DNA from: Nevskia soli DSM 19509
GTDB taxonomy: Bacteria > Pseudomonadota > Gammaproteobacteria > Nevskiales > Nevskiaceae
Length of the DNA stretch: 64,000 bases
NCBI RefSeq assembly: GCF_000711955.1
Contig: NZ_KL543999.1
Location: 117,668 to 181,667, forward strand
Direction: 5' to 3'
The first letter of the stretch is position 1; each line of letters starts with the position of its first letter. The notes under the pieces are model-generated. The model saw only the letters and a list, made by a program, of their open reading frames with translations, did not search any database and had not been told where the DNA came from. Below, piece by piece: positions 58,411-64,000 of the stretch. Made by a program: the position numbers and the translations under genes.

Positions 58411-60804
58411 ATGAGCACGCCCGCCAAATACCGTCCCGCTTCGGCTCAACCGTCTTGTTGCCATGGCGGACAGGACCATGGACCCGGCGAGGCAGTGCCG
58501 GCGCCGACGGTGAAGGACCCCGTGTGCGGCATGAATGTGGAGCCGGCCAAGGCGCCGACATTCGAGCATGCGGGTACGGCCTGGTATTTTTGCAGCAATC
58601 GTTGCCGCGATCGCTTTGCTGCCGAGCCGGCCAAATACCTGGCGGCAGCACCGGGCCCGGTCGCCGCGCAGGGCATGGCCGATACGCGTACCTACACCTG
58701 CCCGATGCATCCCGAGGTGCGGCAGAACGGGCCGGGAACCTGTCCCAAGTGCGGCATGGCGCTGGAACCCGAAGCGCCCTCCCTGGATGAGGGGCCGGAC
58801 CCGGAACTGGCCGTGATGCGGCGCAAGTTGATTTTGTCCCTGCTGCTGTCGGTGCCGGTGTTTCTGGCGGCGATGAGCGAGATGCTGCCGGGCGGTGGTC
58901 TCGCTGCCTTGCTCGGCATGGGGACGGTGGCCTGGGGCGAAGCATTGCTGGCGACCCCGGTGGTGTGGTGGCTTGGAGGGTTCATCTTCGTGCGCGGCGT
59001 GGACTCGCTGCGTCATCGCAGCCCCAATATGTGGACGCTGATTGCACTCGGCACCGGCGCGGCCTGGATCTACAGTGCGCTGGCCCTGGTTTTCCCCGCC
59101 GCATTGCCCGCCGCCTTCGCCGGCGCGCACGGCATGCCGCCGCTTTATTTCGAGGCGGCGGCGGTGATCACCACCCTGGTCATCCTGGGGCAGGTACTGG
59201 AGGCGGCGGCGCGTTCGCGTACCTCGGCGGCGATCCGTGCCCTGCTGCGGCTCACGCCCAAAGTTGCACATCGCCTGCGCGACGGGGTCGAAAGCGATGT
59301 GCCCCTGGAGCAGGTGGCAGCCGGCGACGTGCTGCGCGTGCGGCCGGGTGAAAACGTGCCGGTGGACGGCGTGGTGCTGGAAGGCGACAGCCACGTCGAC
59401 GAAGCCATGCTGACCGGCGAGCCCGCACCGCAGCGCAAGACCCGCGATGCCAGGCTGACCGCGGGCACGGTCAATGGTCAGGGAGCCCTGGTCCTGCGCG
59501 CCGAACGCGTTGGCGACGAGACCCTGCTCGCACAGATCGTGCAACTGGTGGCGCAGGCAGGCCGCTCGCGCGCGCCGGCGCAACGCCTGGCGGACAAGGT
59601 GGCGGCGTGGTTCGTGCCGGCGGTGGTTGCCTGCGCGGTGCTGGCCGCGGCGGCGTGGTGGTTCTATGGCCCCGCACCGGCCGGCGCGCATGCCTTGCTG
59701 GCCGCGGTGTCGGTGCTGATCATCGCCTGTCCTTGCGCTCTGGGCCTGGCCACGCCCATTTCGGTGATGGTCGGAGTCGGGCGCGGCGCTCATGCCGGTG
59801 TACTGATCCGCGACGCGGCGGCACTGGAACGCCTGCAGCAGGTCGATACCCTGGTAATCGACAAGACCGGCACGCTGACCCTGGGCAAGCCGGCGCTGCA
59901 AACGATTGCAGCGTCCGAAGGTTTCAGCGACGACGAAGTTTTGCAGTTTGCGGCGGCGGTGGAGGCCGCCAGCGAGCATCCTCTGGCGCGCGCCATTGTC
60001 GACGCGGCGAAGGCGCGCGCGCTGGGGTCGCTGGCGGTGGCGGACTTCGGCGCCGACCCGGGACTGGGCGCCTGGGCGCAAGTCGGACCGCGGAAAGTCT
60101 GCGTCGGCAATGCCGCGCTGATGCAAAGAGAGGGGGTGGAACTGGGGCTACTCGCCGCGCGCATCGACTCACTGCAGGCCGCAGCACAGACCGTGGTCCT
60201 GGTGGCGGTAGCCGGGCGCGCCGCTGGCGTGCTCGGGCTGGCTGACAGTATCAAGCCGGGCGCCGCCACGGCGCTTGCCGAGCTGCATGCGCTGGGCCTG
60301 CGTGTGGTCATGGCCAGCGGGGACAGCCGCGGCGCGGCGCAGGCGGTGGCGCGCACGCTTGGGCTGGACGATGTCCGTGCCGGCCTGTTGCCGCAAGACA
60401 AGGCGGCACTGGTGCGCGAACTGCAGGCGCAGGGGCGGGTGGTGGCGATGGCCGGCGACGGCATCAACGACGCCCCGGCGCTGGCTTCAGCCGACGTCGG
60501 CATCGCCATGGGCGGCGGCACCGATGTGGCGATGCAGAGCGCCGCCGTGACCCTGGTCAAGGGCGAACTGGCCGGCATCGCGCGCGGCATCCGCCTGTCG
60601 CGCGCCAGTGTTCGCAACATCCGTCAGAACCTGTTCTTCGCTTTTGCCTACAACGTCCTCGGTGTACCCATCGCCGCCGGGGTGCTGTATCCCTGGCTGG
60701 GTCTGCTGCTGTCGCCGATGCTGGCCAGCCTGGCAATGAGCCTGTCCTCGGTCTGCGTCATCGGCAATGCGCTGCGCTTGCGCAGCGCACAGCTGGACGG
60801 TTGA
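58411..60804 (+). CDS. Copper-type P1B ATPase with YHS and heavy-metal-binding domains
   Basis: A 797-residue exporter. The N-terminal region has a short Cys/His stretch (SCCHGGQDHG), a YHS domain (DPVCGMNVEPAK and YFCSNRCRDRF, about 36-70) and a heavy-metal-binding domain (YTCPMHPEVRQNGPGTCPKC, about 95-120). The transport core has CPC (near residue 440, ACPCALGLATP), DKTGTLTLGK and GDGINDAPAL. The CPC motif fits Cu(I)/Ag(I). The start at 58411 has GAGGA upstream. The promoter upstream is ZntR-like, so metal specificity should be kept open. Confidence 0.95.
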   Translation: MSTPAKYRPASAQPSCCHGGQDHGPGEAVPAPTVKDPVCGMNVEPAKAPTFEHAGTAWYFCSNRCRDRFAAEPAKYLAAAPGPVAAQGMADTRTYTCPMHPEVRQNGPGTCPKCGMALEPEAPSLDEGPDPELAVMRRKLILSLLLSVPVFLAAMSEMLPGGGLAALLGMGTVAWGEALLATPVVWWLGGFIFVRGVDSLRHRSPNMWTLIALGTGAAWIYSALALVFPAALPAAFAGAHGMPPLYFEAAAVITTLVILGQVLEAAARSRTSAAIRALLRLTPKVAHRLRDGVESDVPLEQVAAGDVLRVRPGENVPVDGVVLEGDSHVDEAMLTGEPAPQRKTRDARLTAGTVNGQGALVLRAERVGDETLLAQIVQLVAQAGRSRAPAQRLADKVAAWFVPAVVACAVLAAAAWWFYGPAPAGAHALLAAVSVLIIACPCALGLATPISVMVGVGRGAHAGVLIRDAAALERLQQVDTLVIDKTGTLTLGKPALQTIAASEGFSDDEVLQFAAAVEAASEHPLARAIVDAAKARALGSLAVADFGADPGLGAWAQVGPRKVCVGNAALMQREGVELGLLAARIDSLQAAAQTVVLVAVAGRAAGVLGLADSIKPGAATALAELHALGLRVVMASGDSRGAAQAVARTLGLDDVRAGLLPQDKAALVRELQAQGRVVAMAGDGINDAPALASADVGIAMGGGTDVAMQSAAVTLVKGELAGIARGIRLSRASVRNIRQNLFFAFAYNVLGVPIAAGVLYPWLGLLLSPMLASLAMSLSSVCVIGNALRLRSAQLDG

Positions 60805-60821
60805 AGCCTGGTTGCAGGTTC

Positions 60822-61238
60822 TCAGGCGATGCGCTTGAGGCCGAGCCGGATGCCCTGGGTCAGCACGGCCTTGATGATCGGCCCCACCAGGGGCAGTGGG
60901 GAATCGAACCGGATGGTCCAGGCCACCCGCGAACCGCGGCTCGAGCCGGAGAATTTCAACTGGCCACGATGGTTGCGCACCGGACCGCCGCCTTTGCTGA
61001 TGCGGTAGTCGATCGAGCGGTTGGGGCTGACGGCGGTAACGGTCTCTTCGACCGCCAGCGGACCAATGCCGAGCCGCCGCACCGAACCGACGCCGTTGAC
61101 GTCGCCTTCGCCGTCGCGCACCCGGCGCACCGGGATGCCGAACACCTTGCCCAGCTGGTTGTGATCGGACAGGAAGGCGAACAGCTCGGCTACGGGTTTG
61201 TGGAAGTCCTGCACGATCTCGATGGTCTGTTGCGACAT
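60822..61238 (-). CDS. SRPBCC-family protein
   Basis: A 138-residue single-domain protein beginning MSQQTIEIVQDFHKPVAELF, with SDHNQLGKVFGI, RSIDYRISKGGG and a C-terminal helix PIIKAVLTQGIRLGLKRIA. It is a helix-grip fold with a hydrophobic cavity. It is convergent with the P-type ATPase (17 bp apart) and probably unrelated to it. The start at 61238 is chosen from the conserved N-terminus. Confidence 0.86.
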   Translation of the reverse strand: MSQQTIEIVQDFHKPVAELFAFLSDHNQLGKVFGIPVRRVRDGEGDVNGVGSVRRLGIGPLAVEETVTAVSPNRSIDYRISKGGGPVRNHRGQLKFSGSSRGSRVAWTIRFDSPLPLVGPIIKAVLTQGIRLGLKRIA

Positions 61239-61530
61239 GAATGGTTCCGTAGCTGGTTTGCAGTAATTAAAGGAGTGGGCAACGGTTCGTTCCACGGCTT
61301 GCCCCAGGCGCCGCAGTCGTCCAAAGGTTGCGGCGGCCAAGGTTCGGGTGAATCCCGCCATCACACAATTGCTGCAGGGCCAGCCTTCCCCGGCCATGCT
61401 GCGAGCCGCGCCGGCGGGGCCCGACTGCTTCGCCCCGGATAGGCGCCGTCTGTCCCTGTCGGCGCGGCGGCCGGCCGTATACTGTTGCCAGCGACGCGAT
61501 GCACACGGCGTCACCCGATCAGGGCCCGGA

Positions 61531-62370
61531 ATGAACCAGAACAAAGACCGAGTCGCTCCTTTCACGCCAGTATCGCACCCGCGATTCCGGGCGGTACCAC
61601 GGCGCGGTATCGGTTTCGTCTGCATTGTGGTGATGGCGATGAATGTCGGGGCGGCCCCGCCTGCAACCCCGCTTCCGGCCCCGGCGGTTACGTCTCCGGT
61701 TGCAGCTGTGCCGGCAGCGACGCCCGCATCGGTGCCGGATACGCTGCAACAGCGCCTGCTGGCCTGCACCGGTTGCCACGGCAACGAGGGCCGCGCCGCC
61801 TCGGACGGATTTTATCCGCGCATCGCCGGCAAGCCCGTGGCTTATCTCTACAACCAGCTCCTCAACTTCCGCGAGGGGCGCCGTCATTTCCAGCTGATGA
61901 GCTACATGCTCGATTACCAGTCCGACGATTACCTGCGGGAGATGGCGCAGTATTTTTCCAGCCAGCATCCGCCGTATGCGGCGCCGCAGAAGTTCGATGT
62001 GTCCAAAGCCACCCTGGAGCAGGGGGAAAGCCTGGTGAAATCGGGTGATCCCGCGCACAAGATTCCGGCCTGCTCGGCCTGCCATGGCGAAGCGCTGGCG
62101 GGTGTGAATCCTGCCATCCCCGGCCTGCTCGGCTTGCCGCGCGACTACATCATCGCCCAGCTCGGTTCCTGGAAGAGCGGCGCGCGGCGCGCCGCGGCTC
62201 CGGACTGCATGGCCCAGATCGCAGAGCACCTGAGCGAGCAGCAGGTCGGCGCCATCGCCGCGTGGATCGGCTCCCAGGTCGCCGACAGCCGGGCGCGACC
62301 AGCCGACCATGTCGCCAAACCGATGCCCGCGCGCTGCGGCAGCATGCCTTCGGCCGACGTCGCGCATTGA
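61531..62370 (+). CDS. Di-haem cytochrome c (c4-like)
   Basis: A 279-residue periplasmic cytochrome with an N-terminal signal/anchor (IGFVCIVVMAMNVGAA, about 27-42), an Ala/Pro linker and two CXXCH haem sites, CTGCH (79-83) and CSACH (181-185), each followed by candidate Met ligands (MSYMLDYQ, and PDCMAQI). This is the arrangement of cytochrome c4/class I di-haem proteins. It sits 10 bp before the tri-haem gene on the same strand, so the two form one electron-transfer unit. Confidence 0.92.
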   Translation: MNQNKDRVAPFTPVSHPRFRAVPRRGIGFVCIVVMAMNVGAAPPATPLPAPAVTSPVAAVPAATPASVPDTLQQRLLACTGCHGNEGRAASDGFYPRIAGKPVAYLYNQLLNFREGRRHFQLMSYMLDYQSDDYLREMAQYFSSQHPPYAAPQKFDVSKATLEQGESLVKSGDPAHKIPACSACHGEALAGVNPAIPGLLGLPRDYIIAQLGSWKSGARRAAAPDCMAQIAEHLSEQQVGAIAAWIGSQVADSRARPADHVAKPMPARCGSMPSADVAH

Positions 62371-62380
62371 GGGCCGGCTA

Positions 62381-63670
62381 ATGAAGACAAAATTGATCGC
62401 GATCGGTGTCCTGCTGCTCCTGGCGCTCGGCATGGCCTTCCTGCAGCGCCACCAGGACGAGGATTACACCGAGGTGGCCCTGCCCACCACCCAGTCGCCG
62501 CAGGAAGTGGTGGCGCGTGGGCAGTACCTGGCCCAGCTTGGAGATTGCCTGGTGTGCCATACGGCGCGCGGCGGTGCTCCGTTCGCGGGCGGCGAGGGGG
62601 TTCCCACACCTTTCGGCAAGGTCTTTGGACCCAATATCACGCCGGATGCGGACACCGGCATCGGTAGCTGGAGCGCCGACGATTTCTGGCAGGCGCTGCA
62701 CCTGGGCAAGTCGAAGGACGGACATTTTCTCTACCCGGCCTTCCCCTATACCGACTACACCCGGATCAACCGCGCCGACGCCGATGCGCTGTTCGCCTAC
62801 TTGAAGAGCGTGCCCCCGGTGCGCCAGGCCAGCCGTGAGCCGGAACTGCGCTTCCCCTATGACCAGCGTCCGCTGCTGGCGATCTGGCGCGCGCTGTATT
62901 TCAAGCCGGGCGTGTACCGCGCCGATGCGCAGCAGTCCGACGAATGGAATCGCGGTGCCTACCTGGTGCAGGGGCCAGGTCACTGCGCCGCCTGCCATAG
63001 TCCGCGCAACAGCTTCGGCGGAACGGAGCGGGATACGGAGTTGGCGGGTGCGATGATCCCGGTGCTGGACTGGTACGCGCCGCCGCTGAACTCCGATTTG
63101 CACGCCGGCGTGGGAGGGTGGGAGCGGGAGGAATTGTCGGCCCTGCTGAAGATCGGGGTCTCCAACCGCGGCGTGGCTTCGGGGCCGATGGCGGAAGTGG
63201 TCTACAACAGCCTGCAGCATCTGTCGCAGGCCGATGTCCAGGCCATTTCCACGTACTTGAAGACCTTGCCGGCGAAGGTGGATGGTTCCGTCAGCCGGGG
63301 CGCGGCGGGCGTATCCCTGCGCGACAAGGATCGGGTCATGGCGCTCGGCGGTACCCTGTATGAGAAGCATTGCGCCGATTGCCACAAGTCCGCCGGAACG
63401 GGGGCCCCGCCTGCCTATCCGCCCTTGGCCGGAAACATCGCTGTGGGCGGTCCTTTCACCATCAACCTGATCCGCACAGTGTTGAATGGAGGCTTCCCGC
63501 CGGGCACCGGCGGCAACCCGCGGCCCTACGGCATGCCGCCATTCGGCGAAACGCTCAATGGCGAACAGGCCGCCGCGGTGCTGACCTACGTCCGCAATTC
63601 CTGGGGTAATGAAGGGGCGCCGATTTCGCCCGCCGAGGTCGGCCGCAATCGCGGGGCCGCGGTCAATTAA
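62381..63670 (+). CDS. Tri-haem cytochrome c (dehydrogenase subunit type)
   Basis: A 429-residue protein with an N-terminal anchor (IAIGVLLLLALGMAF) and three haem motifs: CLVCH (56-60), CAACH (202-206) and CADCH (331-335), spaced as in the cytochrome subunit of membrane alcohol, aldehyde and gluconate dehydrogenases. The matching catalytic subunit is not in the window. GAGGG precedes the ATG. With the upstream di-haem protein it may pass electrons from an unidentified periplasmic dehydrogenase to the quinone pool or an oxidase. Confidence 0.93.
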   Translation: MKTKLIAIGVLLLLALGMAFLQRHQDEDYTEVALPTTQSPQEVVARGQYLAQLGDCLVCHTARGGAPFAGGEGVPTPFGKVFGPNITPDADTGIGSWSADDFWQALHLGKSKDGHFLYPAFPYTDYTRINRADADALFAYLKSVPPVRQASREPELRFPYDQRPLLAIWRALYFKPGVYRADAQQSDEWNRGAYLVQGPGHCAACHSPRNSFGGTERDTELAGAMIPVLDWYAPPLNSDLHAGVGGWEREELSALLKIGVSNRGVASGPMAEVVYNSLQHLSQADVQAISTYLKTLPAKVDGSVSRGAAGVSLRDKDRVMALGGTLYEKHCADCHKSAGTGAPPAYPPLAGNIAVGGPFTINLIRTVLNGGFPPGTGGNPRPYGMPPFGETLNGEQAAAVLTYVRNSWGNEGAPISPAEVGRNRGAAVN

Positions 63671-63788
63671 GGCCTGAAAAAGCCGAGGACGGACGCACAG
63701 CCGCCGTATTCACCGCAAAGGCTGTAGCGCGCCCACTGTCCCGAGGGGGTATCGCCGGAGCCCGAAAAAGGGAAATTTCAAGAAATCA

Positions 63789-63818
63789 TTGGCATGGCCG
63801 CGGTGCAGCCCTTATAAT
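63789..63818 (+). promoter_or_regulatory. Promoter of tRNA-Val
   Basis: The -35 TTGGCA (63789-63794) and -10 TATAAT (63813-63818) with an 18-bp spacer form a good sigma70 promoter 33 bases before the tRNA. Confidence 0.8.
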
Positions 63819-63850
63819 CCGCGCCTCTTTACGCTTTCTTTGCGGCGTAT

Positions 63851-63927
63851 AGGCGCGTAGCTCAGCTGGTTAGAGCACCACCTTGACATGGTGGGGGTCG
63901 TTGGTTCGAGTCCAATCGCGCCTACCA
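63851..63927 (+). tRNA. tRNA-Val (GAC)
   Basis: A 77-nt cloverleaf. AGGCGCG pairs with CGCGCCT, the D-arm is GCTC AGCTGGTTA GAGC, and the anticodon stem CCACC/GGTGG encloses TTGACAT (anticodon GAC). The T-arm is TTGG TTCGAGT CCAA and A-CCA is encoded. The GAGTCC/GGACTC and ACGACCC/GGGTCGT hairpins downstream may end the transcript without a T-run. Confidence 0.96.
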
Positions 63928-64000
63928 AAGATCTTCCGGGAGTCCTTCGTGGACTCTCACCAACGACCCTGCGGGTCGTGGTTGTGCGGCCCATCCATGG

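Overview
The window is a GC-rich (visibly about 65%), densely coded chromosomal segment of a Gram-negative gammaproteobacterium. The order infC-rpmI-rplT-pheS-pheT-ihfA-merR is a gammaproteobacterial hallmark. The envelope and lipid gene content (DUF1302/DUF1329/YCF48/RND cluster, paired acyl-CoA dehydrogenases, FadD6-like synthetase, haloalkane dehalogenase, TIGR02999-type sigma factor) suggests the Nevskiales/Solimonadaceae-Xanthomonadales neighbourhood. That placement is inference from content, not a database match.

1-15.9 kb, minus strand: an envelope cluster (predicted outer-membrane barrel DUF1302, periplasmic DUF1329, YCF48-like beta-propeller, RND/MMPL exporter cut by the window edge) lies downstream of a TetR-type palindrome. 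It is followed by a translationally coupled pair of uncharacterised helical proteins, then an acyl-CoA dehydrogenase pair with an alpha/beta hydrolase and a DUF2834 membrane protein, an SRPBCC protein, an MFS transporter and a GT4 glycosyltransferase. Together the first 13 kb reads as uptake or export plus oxidation of hydrophobic acyl compounds.

16-30.8 kb: a glycogen-debranching-type amylo-1,6-glucosidase divergent from the GT4 gene, an MFS protein, an ABC exporter coupled to a PRC-barrel lipoprotein, an SDR, an HxlR regulator divergent from an NTF2-like protein, cytochrome b561, a membrane GT2 glycosyltransferase, a haloalkane dehalogenase of the DhlA type with its full catalytic set, a long-chain acyl-CoA synthetase, a small secreted protein and an orphan sigma factor.

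31-38.5 kb: after tRNA-Pro(GGG) and its terminator the sequence changes character. GC is lower, orphan genes all face the plus strand, and most intergenic gaps carry a copy of a roughly 45-bp repeat (eight copies recognised, coordinates given). The region also holds an IS110-family element with a probable bridge-RNA region, a 170-bp MITE with perfect 20-bp inverted repeats, and other palindromic repeats. This looks like a mobile gene-cassette array without a recognisable integron attC site or integrase, and is the most unusual part of the window.

38.6-45.3 kb: a serine hydrolase, then an RND efflux permease/adaptor pair with atypical proton-relay residues, and a proline/glutamine-rich membrane-anchored protein. 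45.5-51.1 kb: the translation/IHF operon, with infC apparently starting at AUC and no thrS next to it. 51.2-64 kb: a cNMP-binding EAL phosphodiesterase, a giant AsmA-like DUF748 protein, a glutaminase-STAS-cNMP fusion, a YHS-bearing copper-type P1B ATPase behind a ZntR-type promoter, an SRPBCC protein, a di-haem/tri-haem cytochrome c pair and tRNA-Val(GAC).
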